Shown here piece by piece: positions 1 to 8,111 of a DNA stretch of 64,000 nucleotides. Source of the stretch: an uncultured Saprospiraceae bacterium (GTDB lineage Bacteria; Bacteroidota; Bacteroidia; Chitinophagales; Saprospiraceae); the NCBI GenBank assembly GCA_937959275.1, contig CALGLU010000001.1:1-64000 (forward strand), read 5' to 3'. The notes under the pieces were generated by a model. The model worked only from the letters and a program-made list of their open reading frames with translations, had not been told where the DNA came from and made no database searches. Both the position numbers and the translations under genes were made by a program. Each line of letters starts with the position of its first letter. Position 1 is the first letter of the stretch.

Positions 1-240
1 AGTGGACAGTATGCTAGTGGATAGTATGCTAGTGGATAGTATGCTAGTGGATAGTATGCTAGTGGACAGTATGCTAGTGGACAGTATGCTAGTGGACAGT
101 ATGCTAGTGGATAGTATGCTAGTGGATAGTATGCTAGTGGATAGTATGCTAGTGGATAGTATGCTAGTGGATAGTATGCTAGTGGACAGTATGCTAGTGG
201 ACAGTATGCTAGTGGACAGTATGCTAGTGGATAGTGATTA
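1..240. repeat. 15-bp tandem repeat array (16 units)
   Basis: Sixteen head-to-tail copies of agtggayagtatgct, where y is C or T; the last copy decays after ten bases. The C/T pattern by unit is C TTT CCC T, then T TTT CCC T, so the array is an almost exact duplication of a 120-bp block of eight units. One reading frame (Met-Leu-Val-Asp-Ser repeated) stays open and stops at 239-241, but the array runs off the left edge and nothing shows that it is translated. Degenerate remnants continue to about 275. Confidence 0.95.
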
Positions 241-325
241 GTTAGCTAGCGGATAGGCTAGAGCGAAGGATAGAGTTAAGCCATTTTGATTTTCATTCTA
301 ATTTTGATTTTCATTTTCTTTTCTA

Positions 326-721
326 TTACTCTTTTCTAAAATCAATTCGATCTGCGGCTAGTGTTCCGATCTTAGATTCGAATACAGTGCCTCCTTTTTC
401 ATTGAGTATTGATAACTGTAATTGAGAGTCGTCAAATAGCCAAGTTCCTTTCACGGTTTGATGAGCATCAACAGGGGATAATTCTAGATAGTCACAGGTG
501 CCATCTGCTTTCAAATCCATAAACATGCGGAATCGACTTGCTGGAAAAACCATTGAGTCACATTGACGAAAGACTTGTGTCTCATTGTCTGGGTCTTCTT
601 CCATAGAGTGAGTCCAACAATTGATCAAAAGATCAGTATTTAATGATTCTAGCATCTCAGTATTTGATGAGCATGAAAAACTAATCAAAAGGATAAATAT
701 AAGCGTGGCTAATCTAGTCAT
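326..721 (-). CDS. putative lipoprotein, lipocalin-like
   Basis: A 131-residue protein with a lipoprotein signal peptide: a hydrophobic run followed by the lipobox-like FSCS, with the acylated Cys near residue 17. The mature part has alternating short beta-like segments and a G-T-W followed by LFDDSQLQLSI pattern typical of small lipocalin-like lipoproteins of Bacteroidota. The function is unknown; it should sit in the cell envelope facing the periplasm or surface. It is transcribed alone, 68 bp downstream of the GMC oxidoreductase stop and on the same strand, so it could be the last gene of that operon. The family assignment is by pattern only and is tentative. Confidence 0.6.
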   Translation of the reverse strand: MTRLATLIFILLISFSCSSNTEMLESLNTDLLINCWTHSMEEDPDNETQVFRQCDSMVFPASRFRMFMDLKADGTCDYLELSPVDAHQTVKGTWLFDDSQLQLSILNEKGGTVFESKIGTLAADRIDFRKE

Positions 722-789
722 AACTACTTCGATTTATTATGTTAACATCTAGAAGATGAGTCAAAGTATCTGTATCCCTATGCTTTTGC

Positions 790-2511
790 TTACAATTCTC
801 GCTTATTCAATTGTTTGTGTGCATAATCCACTGCACGGGCTGTCAATGCCATGTAAGTGATTGATGGATTTTGAGTGCCCGAACTGGTCATACATGAGCC
901 ATCTGTCACAAAGACATTGTTAACTTCATGCATCTGATTCCACTTATTAAGGACACTCGTTTTGGGATCTTTTCCCATCCGAGCAGTTCCCATTTCGTGA
1001 ATGCAGGCACCGACAGCTGTTTCATTATTATATGAACTGACGTTTTTACAGCCCGCAGCTTCTAGCATTTCTTCAGCACAGATGACACCATCTTTTCTAA
1101 GGCTTCTTTCGTTTTCTCTTAGCTGTGTATCAAAGGTGATGATCGGCATACCAAATGAATCTTTCTTATCGAAATTCAAAAACATCTTGTTGTCGTGATA
1201 TGGTAATAATTCACCAAAGCAAGTCATCCTAACGGAATAGGGGCCTGGCTTCAAGATATCTTCCTTTAGTGCGGCGCCAGGAGCTAAATCGGAGAATCCT
1301 TTCATGCGTTGCGCGCCTCCTTGATAGCCATATCCTCTAACGAAGTCTTTCATTTTGGTTGACGCATCAATATTTCTAAAGCGAGCTATGTAAAATCCTG
1401 TAGGCTTCCTTCCTTTATAATACGTGTCTTCAAATCCTTCTAACTCTCCAGAAGCACCCATGCCATAATGATGATCCATCATGTTATGACCAAGTTCTCC
1501 ACTGCTGTTACCCAGTCCGTCCGGAAATTCTTCTGACCGACTATTTAATAAGATAGCTGTAGAACCAACTGTGCTGGCATTACAAAAGATGATTTTCGCA
1601 AAGAACTCAAATTCCTCTCCAGTTTCTGTGTCTTTTACCCGAACACCACTTGCTTGTCGCGTTGCTTTATCAAATACAATTTCTTGTACGATACTGTTTG
1701 GCCGCATCCAGAGGTTACCTGTTTGTTCTGCGACAGGTAGCGTAGCAGATAAGCTGCTGAAATAGGCACCATAAGGGCAGCCTCTCACGCACCGAGCGCG
1801 GGTTTGGCATTGACCACGTGTACCTAGATGGACATCTGGTTTGTAGACGGATAGATTGGCCACACGCCCTGGGGTGATGACTCGTTTGGGAAATTTGCTA
1901 CCTACGGACTCTCTTAAATGTGACTCGGCACAGTTGAGAGGGAAGGGTGGTAGGAAATTGCCATCTGGTATTTGTTTCAAGCCTTCTTTTTGACCTGTTA
2001 CACCAACAAATGTTTCGACTTGTGTATACCAAGGTTCGATGTCTTTATATCGAATTGGCCAATCAACGGCTATGCCTTCTTTGGCATTCGCTGCAAAATC
2101 GATGTCACTCCATCGATAACACTGACGGCCCCACATAATGGACCTGCCACCAACATGGTGACCTCTAATCCAATCAAATCGAGTGCCATCAACTTCATCA
2201 TAAGGGTATTCATCATCTTTGTTAAGCAGGTGTTTGTGATCTTCTGTTACCCACCAAGATAAGCGGTTTTGTTTAAAATAATGAGCAGCGATTTCTTCGG
2301 CTGACACCACATTATTGTTGGGTAAATCCCATGCGTCAAGATTCGCTGTTGGGTAGTCACCGTGTTTAATCATTCTACCTCGCTCGAGTACCAGGGTTTT
2401 ATATCCTTTTTTGCACAATTCCATTGCTGCATAACCACCACTAATACCTGATCCGATAACAATCGCATCATACGTATCTTCTTCATTTTTATTTGTATTA
2501 AAATACATCAT
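790..2511 (-). CDS. GMC-family FAD-dependent oxidoreductase
   Basis: This 573-residue flavoprotein belongs to the glucose-methanol-choline oxidoreductase family, of the kind that oxidises sugars or polyols. The N-terminal dinucleotide-binding motif reads VIGSGISGG and is followed by VLERGR. A central Cys-rich stretch (RARCVRGCPYG) resembles the cysteine segment of gluconate and fructose dehydrogenase large subunits. The C-terminal region has NPSITYMALTARAVDYA, the usual FAD-contact end. The chosen ATG at 2511 overlaps the stop of the upstream subunit-3-like gene as ATGA, indicating translational coupling. No cytochrome c subunit is adjacent, so the electron acceptor is unknown. The substrate cannot be told from sequence. 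Confidence 0.88.
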   Translation of the reverse strand: MMYFNTNKNEEDTYDAIVIGSGISGGYAAMELCKKGYKTLVLERGRMIKHGDYPTANLDAWDLPNNNVVSAEEIAAHYFKQNRLSWWVTEDHKHLLNKDDEYPYDEVDGTRFDWIRGHHVGGRSIMWGRQCYRWSDIDFAANAKEGIAVDWPIRYKDIEPWYTQVETFVGVTGQKEGLKQIPDGNFLPPFPLNCAESHLRESVGSKFPKRVITPGRVANLSVYKPDVHLGTRGQCQTRARCVRGCPYGAYFSSLSATLPVAEQTGNLWMRPNSIVQEIVFDKATRQASGVRVKDTETGEEFEFFAKIIFCNASTVGSTAILLNSRSEEFPDGLGNSSGELGHNMMDHHYGMGASGELEGFEDTYYKGRKPTGFYIARFRNIDASTKMKDFVRGYGYQGGAQRMKGFSDLAPGAALKEDILKPGPYSVRMTCFGELLPYHDNKMFLNFDKKDSFGMPIITFDTQLRENERSLRKDGVICAEEMLEAAGCKNVSSYNNETAVGACIHEMGTARMGKDPKTSVLNKWNQMHEVNNVFVTDGSCMTSSGTQNPSITYMALTARAVDYAHKQLNKREL

Positions 2512-3080
2512 ATCGTCCAAGCTTTTCCACCAGCTTCTTCAAGAGTAATACAGGCTTTGTATTCTCCCGGTACTGGCAGATAGTTTAATAATTTTGTTCC
2601 AACTTCTTCCGTATTCAAATAATACTGGATGATTCGGTTTTTGACTGTGTTATATGTTTTGGCAGTTGCAGAATCGGAAGAGTTTGCATAGGATCTGTCA
2701 ATTGAAGTAATGACTTTAAGTCTCTCATCATCACTTAATGAAGAGATGGCTTTACCTCCGCTTTGTGCACTGACAGCATCCATCAAAACTTGTAATTGAG
2801 AAGCATCAGTTTTCTTTTGCTCATCAGTGAGTATGTTATTAAGAATCGTATCATAAATCTGAGGTACACCGACTGAAGTCGCTCCAGGGGTATCTGTTTC
2901 AGGTAGTAGCGTTTCAGCAAATGTTTGGATGTAGCTATATTGATCTTTTGATAAAAATGAAGGTTTATAATCGTCTAAATCTATAGAGACAGTATCGCTT
3001 TTACATCCATTAGATAAGAGACCTAATGCACTGCCTGACACGACAAAAGCACTGAGTTTTATAAGTTTTCTTCTTTTCAT
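2508..3080 (-). CDS. gluconate 2-dehydrogenase subunit 3 family protein
   Basis: A 190-residue small subunit of the gluconate 2-dehydrogenase subunit 3 family, the usual partner of GMC flavoprotein dehydrogenases. It opens with MKRRKLIKLSAFVVSGSALG, a signal sequence resembling a short Tat signal although with KR rather than RR before the hydrophobic core, and then a Cys at LSNGCKSD that could be a lipobox. The mature part contains the family pattern of a helix with FAETLLPETDTPGATSVGVPQ. It is the first gene of a two-gene operon and overlaps the catalytic subunit by 4 bp. By analogy it helps export and stabilise the flavoprotein, which lacks its own signal peptide. Confidence 0.85.
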   Translation of the reverse strand: MKRRKLIKLSAFVVSGSALGLLSNGCKSDTVSIDLDDYKPSFLSKDQYSYIQTFAETLLPETDTPGATSVGVPQIYDTILNNILTDEQKKTDASQLQVLMDAVSAQSGGKAISSLSDDERLKVITSIDRSYANSSDSATAKTYNTVKNRIIQYYLNTEEVGTKLLNYLPVPGEYKACITLEEAGGKAWTI

Positions 3081-3449
3081 AAGCCTGATTTATAAAAGCA
3101 AAATAGTCATTATTACTGATTTAAATTTTACCAAGCTTACAATTTTATTGAAAGCCTTTATTTAACAGGTATCTGCTCTTAATTCAGTCTTTACATGAGT
3201 TTATTGAATTATGTATTTTTAAGTGTGACAGTCTGTTAAGAGTACAAATCTCAATGATTCTCTATAATTTTCAAGTTCTGTATATCTAAAGTTTGATTTT
3301 ATGGAATCCGATTCAATTTATAAAACATCTTGTTGTGACAATTGTTGATTCATTAAACTATAATTTTGAATGTAGGTATACCGATTTATTATAATTTTGT
3401 GATATATTGATATAATAGAATATTATTTTAGAACCAAAACAAAACAATT
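3081..3449. other. intergenic region between divergent genes
   Basis: AT-rich, non-coding on both strands, lying between the divergent subunit-3 gene and the Gly-rich protein gene. Apart from two TAATTTTG boxes (3361-3368 and 3392-3399) described separately, no repeat, RNA gene or strong hairpin is apparent. Confidence 0.6.
3365..3399 (+). promoter_or_regulatory. possible Bacteroidota-type promoter
   Basis: TAATTTTG at 3392-3399 fits the Bacteroidota -7 consensus TAnnTTTG. A TTTG at 3365-3368 could be the -33 box, but the spacing of 23 nt is longer than the usual 19-21. It would drive the Gly-rich protein gene, with a leader of about 45 nt. Chance matches are common in sequence this AT-rich. 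Confidence 0.35.
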
Positions 3450-3731
3450 ATGCTGGGTACAATTATTTCATTATTGAGTGGAGCTTTAGGAGGCAATGTC
3501 GCCGGAGCTCTTATGAAGAACTTCTCAATGGGCACTTTATGGAATTCTGTTGTTGGGATTTTAGGAGGCGGATTAGGTGGAGGTATACTAAGTACTTTAG
3601 GTCTTGGTGCATTAGCTGGTGATGGCGGTATGGATATCGGTGGTATTCTTGGTATGGTCGGAAGTGGTGGTGTCGGTGGTGGTGCATTAATGGCTATAAT
3701 CGGTGTGATTAAAAATGCGATGAACAAATAA
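3450..3731 (+). CDS. small Gly-rich hydrophobic protein
   Basis: A 93-residue protein, about 30 percent glycine, with nearly no charged residues outside its C-terminal KNAMNK. Glycine-zipper-like stretches (GILGGGLGGGIL, GMVGSGGVGGGAL) alternate with hydrophobic residues, as in small membrane-inserting proteins. There is no signal peptide with a cleavage site. It has its own leader and a strong terminator 58 bp downstream, so it is a monocistronic unit that may be well expressed. The function is not known. An antisense ORF of 99 codons is proline-rich and is only the shadow of the Gly codons. Confidence 0.75.
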   Translation: MLGTIISLLSGALGGNVAGALMKNFSMGTLWNSVVGILGGGLGGGILSTLGLGALAGDGGMDIGGILGMVGSGGVGGGALMAIIGVIKNAMNK

Positions 3732-3788
3732 TTCCACGGCTACTATCGTAGAAGAGCTAATGTCACAATAGTTGATGTAGCTCATAAT

Positions 3789-3828
3789 AACCAAATGAAA
3801 TCCAATTGGCATTTCATTTGGTTTTTTT
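3789..3828 (+). terminator. Rho-independent terminator
   Basis: A perfect 13-bp stem (AACCAAATGAAAT paired with ATTTCATTTGGTT, loop of nine bases) followed directly by a T-run ends the Gly-rich protein transcript. Confidence 0.9.
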
Positions 3829-3987
3829 ATCAGTATATGTGTTTTAATCCAGATACACATTCTATTTAACTGATAGAAATCTATATTTTATGCTTATTTA
3901 TGTCGTTGTAAATCGGCTCCCACTTTTTAAGATATAAATGGTCATAAAGTGGCAGTGCGACTCATTTAGAAATTTATTGAGATAGCT

Positions 3988-4971
3988 ATGGTATATAAAC
4001 AGATTGCTGCTACTGATCCTATTCGAATTTGTTTTCTTGGTTGTGGAGAGATCACAAAAGATCATGCGGCTTATGCCAAAATAGCTGAGAATAACATACA
4101 GCTTTCCTTTGCAAGTCGATCATTAGAAAAGGCAACTCAATTTGTCGATCAATTCAAAGGAGTTAATGCTTATGCTAGCTACAAAGAGGCGATTGATAGT
4201 GAGCTCGAAGATGTTATCATGATCAATACGCCTCCTCACATTCATTTAGAATTAGCGAAACAAGCGATTCATGCTGGTAAACATGTCATCATTGAGAAAC
4301 CTCCTTTCTTTGCTTCGAGTGATTTTGATGAAGTTGGGCCATTAGCTGATCATAAGGGACTACATTGTATGATCGCTGAAAACTATTTCTATAAACCATT
4401 ACGATTACAGATTAAAAAACTCTTGGATCAAGAGTTAATTGGAGATCCATTGTTTATGAATATAAATGCTACAAAAAAGCAAATCTCAGCTGGTGATTGG
4501 CGAGATGATCCTAAGATTACTGGATTTGGCTCATTGTATGAAGGAGGGATTCATTGGGTGAACTTTATAAATAACCTCGGATTCGATCTCAAGAATGTGA
4601 CTGGTTTTTTTCCAAATCAAAAGCAAAGCTTAGAAAGAAGTTCTCAAGTGACCGTCAAGACGACAAGTGGATTTATTATCAATCTACTCTATAGTTGGGA
4701 AGCCGATACTATTTTTCGCGGCTATCGCTTATCAAAAATATTTGGTAGGGAAGGATCGATCACATTTGAGACCAACGGCCTGTTTATCTTGGTGCGGGGT
4801 AAAAAGAAGAAGCTTATTTTTCCTGGTATTAAAGATATCGGTGGCTATCAAGGTATGTTTAATGACTTTATGAAATCACTCAGATCAGGTATTGCTCCCG
4901 AACTGAATTGGAAAATAGCGCAGAAGGATTTGCAAGTCATTGAAGAAGCGTATCAGAATCTTGATGCCTGA
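3988..4971 (+). CDS. Gfo/Idh/MocA family oxidoreductase
   Basis: A 327-residue NAD(P)-dependent dehydrogenase. The N-terminal Rossmann domain carries IRICFLGCGEITKDH, a variant of the GxGxxG motif, and the EKP signature of the family is present as EKPPF near residue 106. The C-terminal alpha/beta substrate domain contains the GGIHWVNFINNL stretch with the conserved His of the family. These enzymes act on sugars, inositols or related alcohols, and the substrate is not predictable here. It is a single gene flanked by its own leader and an AT-rich gap. The ATG at 3988 puts the Rossmann fold where expected. Confidence 0.85.
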   Translation: MVYKQIAATDPIRICFLGCGEITKDHAAYAKIAENNIQLSFASRSLEKATQFVDQFKGVNAYASYKEAIDSELEDVIMINTPPHIHLELAKQAIHAGKHVIIEKPPFFASSDFDEVGPLADHKGLHCMIAENYFYKPLRLQIKKLLDQELIGDPLFMNINATKKQISAGDWRDDPKITGFGSLYEGGIHWVNFINNLGFDLKNVTGFFPNQKQSLERSSQVTVKTTSGFIINLLYSWEADTIFRGYRLSKIFGREGSITFETNGLFILVRGKKKKLIFPGIKDIGGYQGMFNDFMKSLRSGIAPELNWKIAQKDLQVIEEAYQNLDA

Positions 4972-5096
4972 GTTGTTTTATACCTTACTTTTTTAACAAC
5001 ATGATTTTAGTTCATCTTTTGGCACAGAGCACGTTTTAATATCTACTTTTGCTCCATATTTTTTTTGGGTTTAAAATAGATAAACGTTAAACGACA

Positions 5097-5573
5097 ATGA
5101 CAAACGATAAAAGGTATATTCTTAGAGCGATTGAATTAGCTAGAAAAGGAATGAATGCAGATGAGGGAGGTCCGTTTGGCGCCGTCATCGTGAATGCTCA
5201 TGGAGATATTATAGGTGAGGGCAATAACCAAGTGACCAGTTCGAATGATCCAACAGCTCATGCCGAAGTGGTGGCTATTAGAAATGCATGCAAAGCCATA
5301 CAGGATTTTCAATTAGAGGGATGCACAATCTATACCTCCTGTGAGCCTTGCCCTATGTGTCTTGGCGCAATCTATTGGGCACGCCCTGCTAGAATCGTAT
5401 TCGCTTGTAATCGAGTAGATGCAGCCGACATCGGATTTGATGATGATCACATTTATAAAGAAATCCCTTTGCCCGTAACAGAAAGAATCATTCCTACAGA
5501 ACAGTTGTGTCGTGATGAAGCTACTGTCGTTTTTGAAGAATGGCAGGCTAAAATGGATAAGAAGGAGTATTGA
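5097..5573 (+). CDS. guaD: guanine deaminase (CDA-fold nucleoside deaminase)
   Basis: A 158-residue zinc deaminase of the cytidine-deaminase fold. The zinc and catalytic motifs are HAEVVAIRNA and TSCEPCPMCLGAIYWA. The C-terminal part (DAADIGFDDDHIYKEI) closely resembles Bacillus subtilis-type guanine deaminase and not TadA, so conversion of guanine to xanthine is the likely reaction. It acts in the cytosol in purine salvage. The spacing to neighbours suggests it is transcribed alone. TadA-like activity is the alternative, but the long FDDDHIYKE tail argues against it. Confidence 0.82.
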   Translation: MTNDKRYILRAIELARKGMNADEGGPFGAVIVNAHGDIIGEGNNQVTSSNDPTAHAEVVAIRNACKAIQDFQLEGCTIYTSCEPCPMCLGAIYWARPARIVFACNRVDAADIGFDDDHIYKEIPLPVTERIIPTEQLCRDEATVVFEEWQAKMDKKEY

Positions 5574-5599
5574 ATACCTGTCGGTGTGAACACTAACAA

Positions 5600-5658
5600 G
5601 GCCTTATAAAATTAAAAATTAAAAGCAAAATTAAAATCAAAATCAAAATCAAAAAGAC
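5600..5658. repeat. AT-rich simple repeat
   Basis: A tract of aaaatt and aaaatc hexamers (roughly ten units, degenerate at the left) lies between the convergent deaminase and DinB-family genes. A similar sequence in reverse orientation occurs at about 286-322. Confidence 0.7.
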
Positions 5659-5740
5659 CTGACTTACAACATTAGAAATGCCTTAGATAACTTAGTATTG
5701 GGCTTTAACTTAATTATCACTTATGCTCAATATGTGAATG

Positions 5741-6265
5741 TTATTGCATAGACTTCTTCAGCTCAGGATTTTGTTTTATCATCTTGATCTGATGAATGTG
5801 TCTTTCGGTATGATAAATATTGAAGTAAAGCCATTCCAGCCGTGTCATTTTGCCTGTAAGAGGGTGCGGGAATGAATCAAGAATATCATGCGTCCCTTTT
5901 GACTGTATGTCATCTAATAGCTTGTTTCTATTCTCTTCAATGGTCGTGAGAAATTCTTCAATCGTAGATGCTTGACCACGAGGTGTTACCGGTTTGGGAT
6001 TAGGGTAAACCTTCTGGTGGTCATTGAATGCTGATTTAATAATGTGTACAGCAGCCGTAGGATCTCTATCCGTTTCAGTCGTCGGACCTTCCAATAAATT
6101 GACAACGACAGACTCTGTTATCGCTAAGTGCTCCAGTATGAACTGTATAGACCATTTACCTTCAGCAGGAGCTATTTGATATAGATGATTGTCAACTCCG
6201 GTCAGTGTGTCTCTTAAAAACTGGATGTTGTTTTTAGAGTCGGTAAGGTAAATGTCTTGCTTCAT
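5741..6265 (-). CDS. DinB/YfiT-family putative metalloenzyme
   Basis: A 174-residue four-helix protein of the DinB superfamily. The putative metal ligands are the His in FILEHLA and the two His of the C-terminal YHTERHIHQI motif. Members include thiol-dependent transferases and many proteins of unknown role. It is the last gene of a ribA-tag-dinB operon, and its ATG overlaps the tag stop codon by 4 bp (ATGA). Co-occurrence with a base-excision glycosylase hints at a damage or detoxification role, but that is inference. Confidence 0.8.
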   Translation of the reverse strand: MKQDIYLTDSKNNIQFLRDTLTGVDNHLYQIAPAEGKWSIQFILEHLAITESVVVNLLEGPTTETDRDPTAAVHIIKSAFNDHQKVYPNPKPVTPRGQASTIEEFLTTIEENRNKLLDDIQSKGTHDILDSFPHPLTGKMTRLEWLYFNIYHTERHIHQIKMIKQNPELKKSMQ

Positions 6266-6825
6266 TTTAATAATTCTTTATGTCTAAAACAACTCGTCGT
6301 ATGATCGTTGACCATCCCACAAGCTTGCATGAATGCATAGACAATTGTGCTCCCGACGAATTTAAATCCATCTTTCTTTAATTGCTTAGACATGACATCA
6401 CTCACTGGTGTATTGGCAGGAACATCAGCCATCGTTTTAAATCTATTGATCGTTGGTTTGCCATCCACAAAGTTCCAGATATAGTCACTAAATGACCTGC
6501 CTTCGTCTTGCAAGCGAAGATATTCTTGAGCATTTACGATGAAGCCATTAACTTTCAATTTATTTCTAATGATGCCTGGATCACTTAATAAGCGGTCTCG
6601 TTTTTTTTGAGTGTAACGAGCTATTTTCGTCGGATCAAATCCATCGAATACTTTTCGATAATGCTCTCGTTTTTGAAGTACAGTAATCCAGCTAAGGCCA
6701 GCTTGAGCACCTTCCAAGCATAACATTTCGAATAGCATTTGGTCGTCATATACAGGGACTCCCCATTCGGTATCATGATACTCTTCGTAGATTTCTTTAC
6801 CGATACACCATTCACATCTTTTCAT
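6262..6825 (-). CDS. tag: DNA-3-methyladenine glycosylase I
   Basis: A 187-residue base-excision repair enzyme that removes 3-methyladenine from alkylated DNA. The zinc-snap ligands of E. coli Tag are all visible: Cys4 and His17 at the N-terminus, and the H-x3-C of VNDHTTSCFRH at the C-terminus. Glu38 in LCLEGAQAGLSW matches the substrate-recognition glutamate. Its length equals that of the E. coli enzyme. It lies 2 bp after the ribA stop and overlaps the DinB-family gene by 4 bp, so the three are translated from one message. Confidence 0.95.
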   Translation of the reverse strand: MKRCEWCIGKEIYEEYHDTEWGVPVYDDQMLFEMLCLEGAQAGLSWITVLQKREHYRKVFDGFDPTKIARYTQKKRDRLLSDPGIIRNKLKVNGFIVNAQEYLRLQDEGRSFSDYIWNFVDGKPTINRFKTMADVPANTPVSDVMSKQLKKDGFKFVGSTIVYAFMQACGMVNDHTTSCFRHKELLK

Positions 6826-6827
6826 TC

Positions 6828-7442
6828 TTAAATCGCATCTAGGTGGTGACCAAATCTATCCTTCTTTGTTTTTAAGTATTGGAGGTTTTCTTTTTTAGGT
6901 TTGATTTGCAATGGAATTCTGTCAACAATTTCTATCGATGATGATTCTAGAGCTGCTACTTTATCTGGATTGTTGGTTAGCAAGTTAATGCGTGATATTT
7001 TAAGATCTTCTAGGATCTGTACAGCGTCATCGTACTGACGAGAATCTATTGCGAAGCCCAAAATTTGATTGGCTTCAGCAGTATCAAATCCATCATCTTG
7101 TTTTTCGTAAGCATGTAGCTTATTGATGATGCCTATCCCTCGTCCTTCCTGTCTCAAGTAAATCAGCAAGCCCGTGTGCTCGGCAATATAGGCCATAGAT
7201 TTATCTAGTTGCTCGCCACATTCACATCGATTAGAGCCAAATAGATCGCCGGTTAAACATTCGGAATGTATCCTCACGTTGACAACGGCATCAATTCTGG
7301 TTTTAGGATTAAACAGAGCCATGTGCGGCATACGGTCTTCAGCAGAATTAGAGTAAGCTATCATCTGAAATTCACCGAAATCTGTTGGGATCATTGCTTC
7401 TCCCTGTACCAGTAGCTTTTTAGGATTAGTGTGTTTTGTCAT
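6828..7442 (-). CDS. ribA: GTP cyclohydrolase II
   Basis: A 204-residue enzyme that opens GTP in the first committed step of riboflavin synthesis. The zinc-binding Cys62, Cys73 and Cys75 lie in the HSECLTGDLFGSNRCECGEQ motif, and the GTP-binding RQEGRGIGI follows. The C-terminus is complete. The frame is open to 7490 but starts there with TTG; the ATG at 7442 was preferred because it gives the normal family length. It is a stand-alone RibA without a fused DHBP synthase (RibB) domain, so RibB must be encoded elsewhere. It heads an operon with tag and the DinB-family gene. Confidence 0.95.
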   Translation of the reverse strand: MTKHTNPKKLLVQGEAMIPTDFGEFQMIAYSNSAEDRMPHMALFNPKTRIDAVVNVRIHSECLTGDLFGSNRCECGEQLDKSMAYIAEHTGLLIYLRQEGRGIGIINKLHAYEKQDDGFDTAEANQILGFAIDSRQYDDAVQILEDLKISRINLLTNNPDKVAALESSSIEIVDRIPLQIKPKKENLQYLKTKKDRFGHHLDAI

Positions 7443-7622
7443 ATTCGTATGCTTAACCTTTTGAACGAACAGAAGGTTTATATCACGCAAATTTACAGCT
7501 TATTGGTTTAAGTTTTCATTCAAAGTGCTTAAGTCCCTTGATAATAATCAAGATGAGCGTCATTTTACTTGTTTAGGCTATAAGAGAATTTGTACATTGC
7601 TTGCTGTCAAGTAGATAGTATT

Positions 7623-8111
7623 ATGAAGCCTAACATCACGTTTATCCAAATGGGAGGGACAATCGACAAGACATACCCTAAGGCCACTGGAGGCTATGCG
7701 TTCGAGATTGGCGAAGCAGCGTTTCACTCAATTCTGCATGATTTGCAGCCCAGTTTTAGTTATGAGACAAAAATGATATGTCAAAAAGATAGTCAGGATA
7801 TTACGATTGGAGACAGACAAGAACTGAAAGATTTTATATTCAAAAGTGATTGTTCTACATTTGTCATCACGCATGGCACGGATACCATGATTGAAACAGG
7901 ACATTTCATTTCAGACTTATCCCAGAAAACAATTGTATTGACGGGATCTTTAAAACCCGCAGCATTTAAACAAAGCGATGCGCCGATTCAATTAGGATCG
8001 GCAATAGCAGCTTCTCAAGTGTTGTCTGCTGGTATTTATATTGCTATGAATGGGATTGTTAAATCAATAGACGATATTGGTAGAGATTTGTCGACTGGAA
8101 AATTTATATAA
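7623..8111 (+). CDS. asparaginase N-terminal domain protein (short form)
   Basis: A 162-residue protein corresponding only to the N-terminal domain of L-asparaginase, which is normally about 330 residues. The nucleophile motif MGGTID (Thr13), the second catalytic motif THGTDTM (Thr86, Asp87) and the lysine of TGSLKP (Lys111) are all present, so the active-site triad is intact, but the C-terminal domain that completes the dimer interface is absent. The stop codon overlaps the next ATG as TAATG, so this is a settled gene boundary and not a recent truncation. Short forms are known among Bacteroidota, to my knowledge without a proven function. An upstream TTG at 7590 is in frame; the ATG at 7623 is preferred. 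Confidence 0.8.
   Translation: MKPNITFIQMGGTIDKTYPKATGGYAFEIGEAAFHSILHDLQPSFSYETKMICQKDSQDITIGDRQELKDFIFKSDCSTFVITHGTDTMIETGHFISDLSQKTIVLTGSLKPAAFKQSDAPIQLGSAIAASQVLSAGIYIAMNGIVKSIDDIGRDLSTGKFI

Noticed and set aside
2-241. 79-codon frame encoding repeated Met-Leu-Val-Asp-Ser as a gene
   Set aside because: It is the only open frame of a 15-bp tandem repeat, runs off the window, and has no leader or other coding sign. Kept as a repeat, with the coding option noted.
3428-3727. Proline-rich antisense ORF over the Gly-rich protein gene
   Set aside because: Mirror of Gly codons (GGN/CCN); no start context, and the sense frame has a proper terminator.
5600-5658. Transposon end or regulatory meaning of the aaaatc hexamer tract
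   Set aside because: Simple AT-rich slippage sequence; the similar tract near 286-322 is also low complexity.
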